Part shown: piece by piece, positions 36,234-48,917 of the stretch
Numbering within the stretch: the stretch's first letter is position 1
How the letters are laid out: each line of letters opens with the position of its first letter
Source of the DNA: a virus
Reading direction: 5' to 3' (one strand)
DNA length: 48,917 bases
IMG/VR virus record: IMGVR_UViG_3300032435_000016
Span: 1 to 48,917 of that record
Notes under the pieces: generated by a model
What the model was told of the DNA's origin: nothing
Databases searched by the model: none
What the model saw: the letters and a program-made list of their open reading frames with translations, nothing else
Translations under genes and position numbers: made by a program

Positions 36234-36455
36234 TTACATGTCACCAACAACTGCGTAATTATCATTAAAGGTTGACAAAGATAAAAACCAAGATTCGGCA
36301 TCATTAATTAAAATATAAACTCGTTCTCTGCCAGTTTCAGTTTTTGTTAAAACTGCTGGAAGCTCCCCCACAGAAACTGCTCTAAATATAACTCTAGTTG
36401 GTAACCCATACTTAAGGGCAATAGCCCTAACACTCAGTCTTTTTTGAGTATTCAA
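36234..36455 (-). CDS. Excisionase/MerR-like HTH protein
   Basis: I start at the TTG complementary to 36453-36455 because AAGGA lies seven bases upstream and the protein then begins at the HTH; the frame is open to 36569 but its ATG lacks a ribosome site. About 73 aa: RLSVRAIALKYGLPTRVIFR is the helix-turn-helix, then a wing VGELPAVLTKTETGRERVYI, as in excisionase-type DNA-binding domains. It may control the primase gene directly downstream or serve the recombinase. Confidence 0.72.
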   Translation of the reverse strand: MNTQKRLSVRAIALKYGLPTRVIFRAVSVGELPAVLTKTETGRERVYILINDAESWFLSLSTFNDNYAVVGDM

Positions 36456-36658
36456 TGCAGTTTCCTTCTCTGATACAGATAATTTTAATAGAACGTACCC
36501 TAAATAAATCTTTTCGTCAACATCTTTACAAATTTGATTAATTAGGTGAATAACGAAACTATACATCATTTTAAATTTAGGTAGATAAGAATCGCCAATA
36601 GATGTTTTAAACCTAGATTAGAATTAGCTATTATTACTTAAAATACTTTAGGACATAA

Positions 36659-37015
36659 ATGTTTCCAATTAGCTGGTGGGAGCCAGGTACTCCAAGTTCT
36701 TTAGATATCGGAGATGCATCAGCTATTTTATTTTTCTTAATAGGCCTTGCAACAACCGCCATGGGAATGGGTCAATGGTGGATGAAAAAACTTAAGTATG
36801 CAATAAAACAAGAAATCATCACTGCTACCATACAAATCCAACCTACAGCTAATGGTGGTCTAAGTCTGCCAGATGTGGCAAGAAGATTACAAAAAGTTGA
36901 AAGAGTGCTAGACGAAGTTCAGCTACAAAATTTAGAAACAAGAGATATAATACTTCAAGTTTTAGTAGATAAAGAAGTAAAAACAAAACGACCAAGAGTG
37001 AATAAAAGCGCCTAG
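36659..37015 (+). CDS. 118-aa membrane-anchored coiled-coil protein
   Basis: AGGAC precedes the ATG. One N-terminal membrane segment (AILFFLIGLATTAMGMG) is followed by a basic stretch and a long coiled-coil-like helix (VARRLQKVERVLDEVQLQNL), then a Lys/Arg tail. Unknown function. Divergent from the HTH gene and alone in its unit, with a TAAAAT -10-like box upstream. Confidence 0.7.
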   Translation: MFPISWWEPGTPSSLDIGDASAILFFLIGLATTAMGMGQWWMKKLKYAIKQEIITATIQIQPTANGGLSLPDVARRLQKVERVLDEVQLQNLETRDIILQVLVDKEVKTKRPRVNKSA

Positions 37016-37183
37016 TTTCTGAGCACTTTTATTAAATAAACGACACGCCGAAAGTATCTTTATACTTGCGCATTAATTATTTCTTTTGATAGAGTTTTAA
37101 TCAGAGATTTTGCTCTTTTTGATGCAACCCTTGTTAGTTGAGTTGTTTAAAAAGACAAACCATATTAGAAGGAAAAAACTTCA

Positions 37184-37483
37184 ATGAGCCTGTCAGAAAA
37201 ACTTTTAGAAGTTACGCCCCCATCATATGGTCTCCCTTGTGGCATATCCGAAGTCAAAAAACAAATGAGCGAAAAAGACTTAGAAGCTTTAGATTCTGCA
37301 ATGCTAATTGGCAAGGAATCCCCTAAGCGTTTGTCAAATAGACAGATTCAACAAGTCTTAATTAGCGAAGGCTACGAAGTGGCGTACTCATCGATATCCC
37401 TACATAGGCGTCAGCAGTGCAGATGCTTTACAGGTAAAAGCCGTAATTATAAAGAAAATTCAGCTTCTAAGTTAGGTCTTTAA
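37184..37483 (+). CDS. 99-aa HTH-like protein
   Basis: AAGGA precedes the ATG. The second half (RLSNRQIQQVLISEGYEVAY, then SSISLHRRQQCRC) resembles a small DNA-binding helix-turn-helix of the kind encoded before metallophosphoesterases in actinophages. Two bases separate it from the next gene. The first half (VTPPSYGLPCGI) is proline-rich. DNA binding is an inference. Confidence 0.66.
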   Translation: MSLSEKLLEVTPPSYGLPCGISEVKKQMSEKDLEALDSAMLIGKESPKRLSNRQIQQVLISEGYEVAYSSISLHRRQQCRCFTGKSRNYKENSASKLGL

Positions 37484-37485
37484 CT

Positions 37486-38685
37486 ATGAGTGAAAGTCTA
37501 TCCGACAAGTTTGAAGCTTTAGTTAGCCCTGGCCCATCTGGCTCCGATGTTAGGCAAACTAATACCCCCGAAGCTTGGCGCCCGAGAATGGATGTTGGCG
37601 AAAAAGATGGCGGATATGTCATATCTACCGCACGAAATATTGATCAAATTCCAGATGTAGAAGATATTTTAAGTGAATTTGACTTAAATCCTGAGTCCTG
37701 GCACGTAACTTCAGTACGTCAATCAAGATGGCAAAAATTTGATGGAGAGTGGCTTCAGGCATTTAGAGTAAACCTTGTACCAGCAACTTCACTTCTTGAG
37801 TCAGATTTAGACCTAGAAAAACTTGTTGACGAAATAAAAAACTGGAAACCTGCAAAGTTAGAAAAAAATATAAATGGAAACATTGCATACATGGTATCGG
37901 CATCCGATCAACAAATTGGTAAAAAAGCCAACGGAGAAGGCACCCAGCAATCTGTAGAAAGAATTCTTAGTGGAACCGAAGGGGCAGTACATAGGCTTCA
38001 TGAACTAAGAAAAATAGGAAGAAGCGTTGGAACTATAGTTCTTGCCTTACCTGGAGATCACGTAGAAGGTAACGTATCCCAGCACGGAAGATTGCAAGGT
38101 TTAGCCTCCTCTGATCTAGGACTAACAGAACAAACTCGTGTAGCCAGACGTATACTTATGGCTCAAATAAAGGCTTTTGCACCACTTTGTGAAAGACTGA
38201 TCGTTCCTGTAGTTAATGGAAATCATGACGAAGTTACACGTCAAGTAGTAGCAGACCCATCTGATGGCTGGAACGTAGAGATTGCATCAGCAGTACAAGA
38301 TGCTTGCGCTGAAAATCCAAACTTATCTCACGTAGAGTTTAGATTTCCAGCAAAAGGTCATCAAACACTAGCTGTAGATATTTGCGGCACAATGCTTGGA
38401 CTTTTCCATGGGCATCAGTCTGGTAGAGATGTAACAAAATATTTATCAGGGCAAGCTGCAGGGCAAACATCCTTAGGAATGTGCGATGTTTGGGTATCAG
38501 GGCATTTTCACAACTATAAAAGTATGGATATAGGTACGCGCCTATGGGTCCAATGTCCCACTACAGATCCTGGATCCGAGTGGTTTAGAGATAGACAAGG
38601 CTTAGAATCTAAGCCAGGTCTACTTACCATGGTTATAGGTGAGGACCATGATCCAAGACGTGATATCAGCATTATTGGAGTATAA
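37486..38685 (+). CDS. Metallophosphoesterase (calcineurin-like)
   Basis: A 399-aa protein with the metal-ligand motifs of the calcineurin family in order: SASDQQIGK, ALPGDHVEGN, VNGNHDEV, FHGHQSG and SGHFHNYK. The first 130 residues form a separate N-terminal domain (VRQSRWQKFDGEWLQAFRV). Such enzymes hydrolyse phosphodiester or phosphomonoester bonds with two metal ions; phage copies may act as nucleases or in nucleotide turnover. Substrate cannot be deduced. It starts two bases after the HTH-like gene and probably shares its transcript. Confidence 0.88.
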   Translation: MSESLSDKFEALVSPGPSGSDVRQTNTPEAWRPRMDVGEKDGGYVISTARNIDQIPDVEDILSEFDLNPESWHVTSVRQSRWQKFDGEWLQAFRVNLVPATSLLESDLDLEKLVDEIKNWKPAKLEKNINGNIAYMVSASDQQIGKKANGEGTQQSVERILSGTEGAVHRLHELRKIGRSVGTIVLALPGDHVEGNVSQHGRLQGLASSDLGLTEQTRVARRILMAQIKAFAPLCERLIVPVVNGNHDEVTRQVVADPSDGWNVEIASAVQDACAENPNLSHVEFRFPAKGHQTLAVDICGTMLGLFHGHQSGRDVTKYLSGQAAGQTSLGMCDVWVSGHFHNYKSMDIGTRLWVQCPTTDPGSEWFRDRQGLESKPGLLTMVIGEDHDPRRDISIIGV

Positions 38686-38733
38686 ACAGGCTAGAATAGC
38701 CAAGTAGTCTTTGCAAAAATATCGTAATATTAG

Positions 38734-43143
<4,410 letters not shown>

Positions 43144-43174
43144 TGAAAATAATTATTTTAAGAGGAGGTAACTA

Positions 43175-43864
43175 ATGGCTATAAATTTCCCAAATACTCC
43201 AGCAGTAGATGACATTTATACTTACCTAACTCAAACATATATTTGGAACGGGTTTTATTGGAGACTAGTTCGTACTAGCGCTGTAGGCCCAACTGGTCCA
43301 ACAGGGCCTGCTGGCGCTGACTCAACTGCCGTAGGATCAACTGGTCCCACTGGAGATCTAGGTTCAACGGGACCTACTGGCCCAGCTGGCATAATTCCTG
43401 GCCCAACTGGTCCAACAGGTCCTGCAGGATCTTTTGGTTTCACCGCTTGGACAACATACAGCCCTACTTGGACTTCCAATGGTACGCAACCTGTATTAGG
43501 TAACGGAACTTTAACTGGTAGATATGTATCGCTAGGGGCAACTATTGTTGGCGAGATAAGAATGGTTGCTGGTTCTAGCGGTTTTAGTAGAGGAAGTGGG
43601 AAGTACTACTTTTCTCTTCCTTCTACAGGTGTAGCAGAAAATTTTCAACCAATGGGTCAAGTTGTTATTAGAGATGAAGGCCCTGGTCTGACTTACTTCG
43701 GTACAGCAATTTTTAATGAAGGAAATGATGCAAGAATTGAAGCCTGGGTGCATGGTCAATCAGCAGCTTATGACGAAGGTTTTCCTGTCGGCTCAGATGT
43801 ACCTTTTTTGTTCAGTGCAAGCGATAGAATTTTAATTCACTTTACATATGAATCGGTGGTTTAG
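43175..43864 (+). CDS. Collagen-like fibre protein, 229 aa
   Basis: AGAGGAGG precedes the ATG. The N-terminal module ([19 protein letters not shown], then [12 protein letters not shown]) is shared with the next collagen gene and that at 46508. A short collagen-like part (about 40-85, [10 protein letters not shown] style) leads to a beta-rich head (residues 90-229; [15 protein letters not shown] start) resembling the C-terminal head of the giant fibre. Probably a shorter companion fibre with its own receptor-binding tip. Confidence 0.85.
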   Translation: MAINFPNTPAVDDIYTYLTQTYIWNGFYWRLVRTSAVGPTGPTGPAGADSTAVGSTGPTGDLGSTGPTGPAGIIPGPTGPTGPAGSFGFTAWTTYSPTWTSNGTQPVLGNGTLTGRYVSLGATIVGEIRMVAGSSGFSRGSGKYYFSLPSTGVAENFQPMGQVVIRDEGPGLTYFGTAIFNEGNDARIEAWVHGQSAAYDEGFPVGSDVPFLFSASDRILIHFTYESVV

Positions 43865-43871
43865 TTAATAA

Positions 43872-45281
43872 ATGGCTATTAATTTTCCAGACACACCAAC
43901 TCTAAACCAACAGTATTCTTTTGGATTTAACACCTGGGAGTGGGATGGAGTTGCTTGGCAACTTGTTATTTCTGAGGTAGTTGGTCCAACGGGGCCTACT
44001 GGTCCTACAGGTAACGCATCAACAGTTACAGGTCCTACAGGTTCTACAGGTAACTTTAATACAGTTTCTGATACCCCTCCTGCAGATCCAGACCCAGGTG
44101 ATGCTTGGTTTAACTCAGCTACAGGTCAAATATATGTATATTATGACGGTTTTTGGATTGAATCTGCTTCTAGCAGTATCGGACCGCAAGGACCAACGGG
44201 TGCAACCGGGCCTATCGGAGATGCGAGCACGGTAACTGGTCCTACTGGACCTACAGGTTCAACTGGTGCAACAGGATCTATAGGTCAAACGGGTCCCACA
44301 GGTCTATCAGTTACTGGCCCAACTGGACCAACTGGACCAAGAGGGTCAACTGGACCACAGGGAGTTACTGGACCTGATGGTCAACAAGGTGTTATTGGAC
44401 CGCAAGGGTCAGCTGGTGATATCGGTTCTCAAGGTATTGAAGGACCAACTGGGCCTACTGGCGCTACTGGGTCTCAGGGTCCGCAGGGTCCTACTGGAGT
44501 TAGAGGTTTTACAGGATTTACAGGACCGCAAGGTGCTACAGGTGCTACGGGTGCATCTGTTACTGGATCTACGGGACCTAGCGGACCAACTGGTCCTAGT
44601 GGCGGGCCAACTGGACCAACGGGTTCTACAGGTGCTACAGGTGCTACAGGTATTCAAGGCGAGACTGGTCTTAGAGGTGTAACTGGTGCAACGGGTGCTA
44701 CAGGTGCTGCCTCAACAATTGCAGGTCCAACGGGCGCTACGGGACCAACTGGCCCTATATCCACACAGCCGTCAGTGACCCCTGGCCCAACTGGTCCGAC
44801 GGGTGCAACGGGTGCTGCTTCTCAGGTAACAGGACCAACTGGTGCACTAGGCCCAACTGGTCCGACGGGTGCAACGGGTGCTGCTTCTCAGGTAACAGGA
44901 CCAACTGGTGCACTAGGCCCAACTGGTCTAACGGGTGCTAATTCAGTAGTACCTGGACCACCATTTTATGATCTAGTAGTTGCTTCAGCTAGTGGAACTA
45001 GTTACACGTTATCTCTCGATGATAGAGGGGATCTAGTACAAACAATTGGATCTGCTGCTGTATCAGTTATTATTCCTACGGATGCAAGCGTACTTTTCCC
45101 TACAGGAGCTCAAATTCTTCTTGTGCAAGGAGGGGAAGGGCAAGTAACTATAACTGAAGCTGTAGGTGTAACTTTAGTGTCAGAAGGTAGTAGAAGAAAA
45201 ATTAAATCTCAATATGGCGTTGCTTCACTAATTAAATTATCTTCGAATAGATGGCTTTTAACTGGAAACATAGTGTCTTAA
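43872..45281 (+). CDS. Collagen-like fibre protein, 469 aa
   Basis: N-terminus [19 protein letters not shown] with [12 protein letters not shown] matches the shared module. An insert [20 protein letters not shown] (about residues 78-97) is the same module seen in the giant fibre. A long collagen-like region (about 100-360) follows, then a beta-rich C-terminal head ending [14 protein letters not shown] 66-bp tandem repeat lies in its DNA. It starts seven bases after the preceding gene, so the fibre genes form one transcript. Confidence 0.87.
   Translation: MAINFPDTPTLNQQYSFGFNTWEWDGVAWQLVISEVVGPTGPTGPTGNASTVTGPTGSTGNFNTVSDTPPADPDPGDAWFNSATGQIYVYYDGFWIESASSSIGPQGPTGATGPIGDASTVTGPTGPTGSTGATGSIGQTGPTGLSVTGPTGPTGPRGSTGPQGVTGPDGQQGVIGPQGSAGDIGSQGIEGPTGPTGATGSQGPQGPTGVRGFTGFTGPQGATGATGASVTGSTGPSGPTGPSGGPTGPTGSTGATGATGIQGETGLRGVTGATGATGAASTIAGPTGATGPTGPISTQPSVTPGPTGPTGATGAASQVTGPTGALGPTGPTGATGAASQVTGPTGALGPTGLTGANSVVPGPPFYDLVVASASGTSYTLSLDDRGDLVQTIGSAAVSVIIPTDASVLFPTGAQILLVQGGEGQVTITEAVGVTLVSEGSRRKIKSQYGVASLIKLSSNRWLLTGNIVS
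44784..44937 (+). repeat. 66-bp tandem repeat in fibre gene
   Basis: Units at 44784-44849 and 44850-44915 are identical (begin GGCCCAACTGGTCCGACGGG), followed by a partial third copy with changes. In-frame duplication of 22 residues lengthens the collagen shaft. Confidence 0.85.
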
Positions 45282-45284
45282 ATT

Positions 45285-46277
45285 ATGTACACAGTGACTC
45301 ATGCATTTATTTCAACAGATTTTACATCATTTACTCCCATATCTTGGGCTCAAGTAACTAACACAGCTTTTGGTCTGTCAAATATAAACTCTGTTGCCTT
45401 TGGAAATGAAAAGTATCTTGTAGTGGGGGATGCTGGAAAAATGTCAATAAGTTCTACTATCTCATCAGGATGGTCTTTAGTTGCAAATTCTTCTTTTGGA
45501 ACAGCAAAAATAGTTACAGTAAGCTATGGAAACAATTTATTTGTAGCAGCTGGTGCAGTAGGAAAACTTGCTACATCTGTAAATGGAATTAATTGGACTC
45601 AGCGCTCCTCATCATTTGGATCAGCAACAATTATGTCTGTAGCCTACTCAAGTGCGTTTAATAAATGGTATGCGGTAAGTAATGATGGAAAAATTGGAAC
45701 TTCAGTAAATGGAATATCTTGGACTTTAATTGCAACACCTTTTAGTTCTACGCAAATTAACACAGTATATGTAGGAAAAATTTACACTATATCGAGTACA
45801 GAATTTGACATAAACGGACTTCCTATAGTTACGTACTCAGGGCAAGACATAGTTGTAGCTGCTGGCTATGAAGGAAAACTTGCTACATTTACTGCAGGAG
45901 ACAATGCTTGGATACTTAGAGAATCTGGTTTTGTGACAGATACAATATATGACATTTCTTCAGATGTAGAAAATAGATATGTTGCAATTGGAGATCTAGG
46001 TAAGGTTGCAATCTCTAATGGAGGTACTGTTTGGCAATCGGCATATCCATCAACATCATTTGGTTCATCAACAATTAGAACAATTTCTGTTGCTCCAATC
46101 TACGGAACGGCTTTTGTAGCAGCTGGTGCAGTAGGAAAACTTGCTACATCTTATGCTGGAGCTTCATGGGATCAAAGAACCTCTTCTTTCGGATCGAGTA
46201 CAATAAACAGTATACTTGTGACAGAAGACAGAGCTGTAGCCGTCGGCAATGCTGGAAAAATAGCTTACTCACTATAA
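45285..46277 (+). CDS. 330-aa beta-propeller-like protein
   Basis: Repeats of about 40-50 residues built around AAGAVGKLATS / VVGDAGKMSIS / SNDGKIGTS / AIGDLGKVAIS, each followed by a W-containing strand (NWTQRSSSFGSATI). This resembles Ycf48/BNR-type propellers with about seven blades. Such propellers in phage fibre clusters often bind glycans on the host surface. It begins three bases after the collagen gene stop. Not assigned to an exact family. Confidence 0.72.
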   Translation: MYTVTHAFISTDFTSFTPISWAQVTNTAFGLSNINSVAFGNEKYLVVGDAGKMSISSTISSGWSLVANSSFGTAKIVTVSYGNNLFVAAGAVGKLATSVNGINWTQRSSSFGSATIMSVAYSSAFNKWYAVSNDGKIGTSVNGISWTLIATPFSSTQINTVYVGKIYTISSTEFDINGLPIVTYSGQDIVVAAGYEGKLATFTAGDNAWILRESGFVTDTIYDISSDVENRYVAIGDLGKVAISNGGTVWQSAYPSTSFGSSTIRTISVAPIYGTAFVAAGAVGKLATSYAGASWDQRTSSFGSSTINSILVTEDRAVAVGNAGKIAYSL

Positions 46278-46286
46278 GGAATTAAA

Positions 46287-46439
46287 ATGTATACATATGA
46301 AGTTACTGGAACTCCACCAATCTGTAAAATTATGTTTGATGGTAATGTAATAGATAACAGCGGGCCTTGGGAATCTAAAGAAGCCGCTGAGCGATGGGCA
46401 GAAGCCTACACAAACAAGTTAAACGCTGGTTTAAACTAA
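46287..46439 (+). CDS. 50-aa small protein in fibre cluster
   Basis: AAGGA lies before the ATG at 46287 and the stop is at 46437-46439. Sequence MYTYEVTGTPPICKIMFDGN, then WESKEAAERWAEAYTNKLN, forms a small alpha/beta domain. Its N-terminus resembles the start of the propeller protein (MYTVTHAF). Possibly a fibre accessory or chaperone; not recognised. Confidence 0.66.
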   Translation: MYTYEVTGTPPICKIMFDGNVIDNSGPWESKEAAERWAEAYTNKLNAGLN

Positions 46440-46507
46440 TCTAACTTTAAATTTTTAGGTTAGAATAGACTTTAGCCACCAGACCGCCAATAAGGAGACA
46501 CCAGACC

Positions 46508-47158
46508 GTGTCAGCAATTGATTTCCCATCTCCAGCCGAAGTCGGTGAAGAATTTACCTCAGGCGGGCATACTTGGATTTGGACAGGCACCGTTTGGGAA
46601 GTAAAAAGAACAGCCCCGCTCGGTCCTACTGGTGCAATAGGTCCAACGGGAGCTCAGGGTCCAACTGGTGCAACGGGTGCAACGGGCTCTCAAGGCGAGC
46701 AAGGTGTTACAGGACCAGAATCAACAATAGCTGGCCCTACTGGTCCCACTGGAGATCTAGGTCCTCAAGGACCAACTGGTCCACAGGGTGATACGGGACC
46801 ACAAGGTTTTAGAGGATTTACAGGACCTACAGGCGCTGATTCTCAGGTAGCTGGTCCTCAGGGGCCAACGGGACCAAGAGGTATTGTTGGATTTACAGGG
46901 CCTACAGGTGCGCAATCTGTCGTACCAGGTCCTACGGGACCTACAGGTCCGCAAGGTAAATTTACTGCATCGCCTACGCAACCAGATGTAGAATTATCTA
47001 CAGATGGCGATGCTTGGTTTGATACCAATACAGGGCTAACTTACATCTTTTTTGGGGGACTATTTATTCAGGCTGCTGGTGGCACTATTGGTTCTACTGG
47101 ACCGACTGGTTCGCAAGGGACACTCGCTGTATCTACCTCTTGGTGGTTAGGTGTTTAA
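46508..47158 (+). CDS. Collagen-like fibre protein, 216 aa
   Basis: GTG start with AAGGAG upstream. N-terminal module [20 protein letters not shown] with [12 protein letters not shown] is the same as in the two earlier collagen genes. A collagen-like stretch (about 38-150) leads to a [20 protein letters not shown] module and a short end (VSTSWWLGV). No separate head domain, so it may be the anchor or shaft component of a shorter fibre. Preceded by a TAGAAT -10-like box and a small CTAAC/GTTAG hairpin at 46440-46465. Confidence 0.84.
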   Translation: MSAIDFPSPAEVGEEFTSGGHTWIWTGTVWEVKRTAPLGPTGAIGPTGAQGPTGATGATGSQGEQGVTGPESTIAGPTGPTGDLGPQGPTGPQGDTGPQGFRGFTGPTGADSQVAGPQGPTGPRGIVGFTGPTGAQSVVPGPTGPTGPQGKFTASPTQPDVELSTDGDAWFDTNTGLTYIFFGGLFIQAAGGTIGSTGPTGSQGTLAVSTSWWLGV

Positions 47159-47188
47159 TATGAAAGTAACTATTGGAGAGGTAATCTA

Positions 47189-48917
47189 ATGCCTGGTTTT
47201 TTGGGTGGTAGCACTGGTGGTGGTGGTGGAACTGGTGGAGAGATTCGTTTTCCAAAAGAGTTCATTGATCCAGTAACTAAACTTCGTGTCAGTCAACCTG
47301 AAAACCTAATTGACACAGACTTTGAATACGGTCTACAGCCAACCAAATGGGAAACTGTTGAGTTAATCAATAACACTCCGTCATTCTTTTCAAAGAGTGG
47401 AGATACAACTCTTCCAGGTATTACTTCAATTCTTACAAATGCTGGTACTCGTGAAATTACAGTTATCTCAGCACTTGAGCATGGAGTCTCTGTCGGCATC
47501 CCAATTCAAGTAACTGGAACTAAGTCAGTAACTGCTGATGGCTCATACATTGTTAACTCAATTCCTAACTCAACTACCTTTACATACCTCTGCAGAGCAA
47601 ATCAGCCTAACAGCGAGTCAATTGAGGATCTTTACTCATCTATCATTACAGGTGAGTTTTTCCAAGGTTCTCAGATTCGAGTTGCTGATGCTGCTGGAAT
47701 TGTCACAGATAATGAATCAATATCTACATTAACTGTTACAACTGAAAGTTCACACGGCTTTAAGACAAATACTCCGTTTTACTTCCTAAACCTTAACTCA
47801 ACAATCTCTCAAGAGTTTCAGGCAGCAAATACTGCTGCAAAGTCATTTGATTCAACTAACTCTGCAACTGCACAAACCTTCGATGGGTCAAACACTCTTT
47901 CTACCCTAAACATTGACTGGTCAAACTCTGCAACAGTTGGTGGAGTAACAAGTGCTATTTCTGCAGTTAGTACTACTACAAATACAATTACAGTTTCACA
48001 TACCACTGAGAACTTTACTGGTCAGCCACTAGGCACACCTTTGTATTACGCAGTAACTGGTGGAGCAGGTTACTTCACTACCAACCCTCGCGGGGTTGTG
48101 TATCTGAAGACAACTTCTGGCTTAGGAGCAAGTACCTCAACATTTCAAGTAAGTGCTACTCCTGATGGCGATCTAATTCCCATTACCGCATCATTATCTG
48201 GAACATTCCAACTTGCAAATCAAGCACGTACTTTTGCTGGTAACAACGTAAACCCAGTTACTCAGATTACACTCGCTGTCGAGCAGGGAGCCTCAATTGA
48301 ATTTGACGGTAGCAATCAGGGGTATACAGGAAATATTGCTTCAAACGGTATCTCTACTGTTTTAGGATATACAGCAGAGAGCATTCTGGTTGGCACAACT
48401 GCAGGTGCAGGACTTGATTACTATGTAGGCGCTATGGTTTTCTACACGACTACAGGTGCTGCAGCAACTGGGCTAACAAATAATACAACATACTTTATTG
48501 CACAATTTGCACAAAGTTCTGGGGATCTTTACAACATAAGACTTAAGGCTCTGCCAACTGATACCGCATTCCTTGCTCCATCTGGCGGTTCAGGTACTCA
48601 AAGGTTCACCAAGATTGGTGTATCGATTGATAAAGATATTGTTCATGTGAAGGACTCCAGTTACGTACGTTTTGAAATGCTCGAGTACACGTTCCCAGCT
48701 AGCGGTAACTTTGGTGCTGATTTTGTAAAAAAGTTTTATTTTGTTGAATTAGTCTATGACACTCATAATTACAAACTTGCTGAAAAAACTTTTATTCCCA
48801 TTATTGCTACTGGCGGAACAATACTTCCAGACACTTACAGTGAAGGAAGATTCTACAGAGTCCATGCATTCACAACCACAGGGTCATCTAATTTTGTAGT
48901 ATCCGACGCTGGGAATG
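47189..48917 (+). CDS. Large virion structural protein, 3' end outside window
   Basis: GGAGAGG precedes the ATG at 47189 and the frame stays open for 576 codons to the edge. After a Gly-rich start (MPGFLGGSTGGGGGTGGEIR) comes FPKEFIDPVTKLRVSQPENL, then IDTDFEYGLQPTKWE, a pattern I associate with large structural proteins of T4-like cyanophages and related environmental phages. The rest is beta-rich with many Thr/Ser. It is probably a tail or baseplate component that contacts the fibres encoded just before. The family recollection is not verified. Confidence 0.75.
   Translation, partial: MPGFLGGSTGGGGGTGGEIRFPKEFIDPVTKLRVSQPENLIDTDFEYGLQPTKWETVELINNTPSFFSKSGDTTLPGITSILTNAGTREITVISALEHGVSVGIPIQVTGTKSVTADGSYIVNSIPNSTTFTYLCRANQPNSESIEDLYSSIITGEFFQGSQIRVADAAGIVTDNESISTLTVTTESSHGFKTNTPFYFLNLNSTISQEFQAANTAAKSFDSTNSATAQTFDGSNTLSTLNIDWSNSATVGGVTSAISAVSTTTNTITVSHTTENFTGQPLGTPLYYAVTGGAGYFTTNPRGVVYLKTTSGLGASTSTFQVSATPDGDLIPITASLSGTFQLANQARTFAGNNVNPVTQITLAVEQGASIEFDGSNQGYTGNIASNGISTVLGYTAESILVGTTAGAGLDYYVGAMVFYTTTGAAATGLTNNTTYFIAQFAQSSGDLYNIRLKALPTDTAFLAPSGGSGTQRFTKIGVSIDKDIVHVKDSSYVRFEMLEYTFPASGNFGADFVKKFYFVELVYDTHNYKLAEKTFIPIIATGGTILPDTYSEGRFYRVHAFTTTGSSNFVVSDAGN

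Overview
The window reads as part of the genome of a tailed double-stranded DNA phage (Caudoviricetes), most likely infecting an AT-rich actinobacterium. The evidence is a terminase large subunit, a primase-polymerase/D5 helicase, an r1t-like holin, two peptidoglycan hydrolases, collagen-like fibre genes, and very tight packing of small overlapping genes. A DUF3039-type protein, an r1t-type holin and an actinobacterial-style tmRNA 5' end point to the host phylum. A freshwater origin is only an inference. No portal, capsid or tape-measure gene is present, so the genome extends beyond the window, and the last gene runs off the right edge.

Layout: (1) 1-13.9 kb is transcribed leftward. It holds small unknown proteins, an AAA+ MoxR/CobS-like ATPase paired with a metallopeptidase-like/VWA protein, an Api92-like protein, one tRNA-Arg, a C5 cytosine methyltransferase, an r1t-like holin, and an operon of seven overlapping small genes. 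Its intergenic spaces carry two dispersed repeat families, a 15-bp AT-rich site with a GGG end and a 19-bp dyad. A 1-kb palindrome-rich non-coding block lies at 9.3-10.4 kb. (2) 13.9-14.5 kb is a divergent control region with six 12-bp iterons. (3) 14.5-22.7 kb runs rightward: small membrane and zinc proteins, a Mom-like DNA-modification protein, a polynucleotide-phosphatase-like HAD protein, a B12-dependent class II ribonucleotide reductase, a truncated PP-loop protein, a class I methyltransferase and a propeller-type glycan enzyme candidate. (4) 22.7-28.8 kb is mixed: an NlpC/P60 hydrolase, a second C5 methyltransferase, DnaA-box-like sites, a strongly repeated operator in front of a small leftward gene, a tRNA-sized tmRNA-like RNA and a serine recombinase, which together resemble a lysogeny or switch module. 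(5) 28.9-38.7 kb: a secreted repeat protein, small membrane proteins, terminase small (candidate) and large subunits, then leftward M23 endolysin, primase-helicase and an excisionase-like HTH gene, then a metallophosphoesterase. (6) 38.8-48.9 kb: collagen-like adhesin/fibre genes, a propeller protein, and the start of a large virion structural protein.

Functionally, the RNR and prim-pol/helicase supply and copy DNA, and the Mom-like protein and two C5 methyltransferases probably mask it from restriction. Holin, NlpC/P60 and M23 enzymes would lyse the cell, and the collagen-like proteins probably form variable receptor-binding fibres.

The observations most worth following are: a tmRNA-like gene with no mRNA-like domain; a four-copy intergenic hairpin family whose stems differ in sequence but keep pairing; the dispersed 15-bp and 19-bp repeats confined to the left arm; and an operator array with exact 31-bp spacing. 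All family assignments come from reading motifs by eye. No database search was run.
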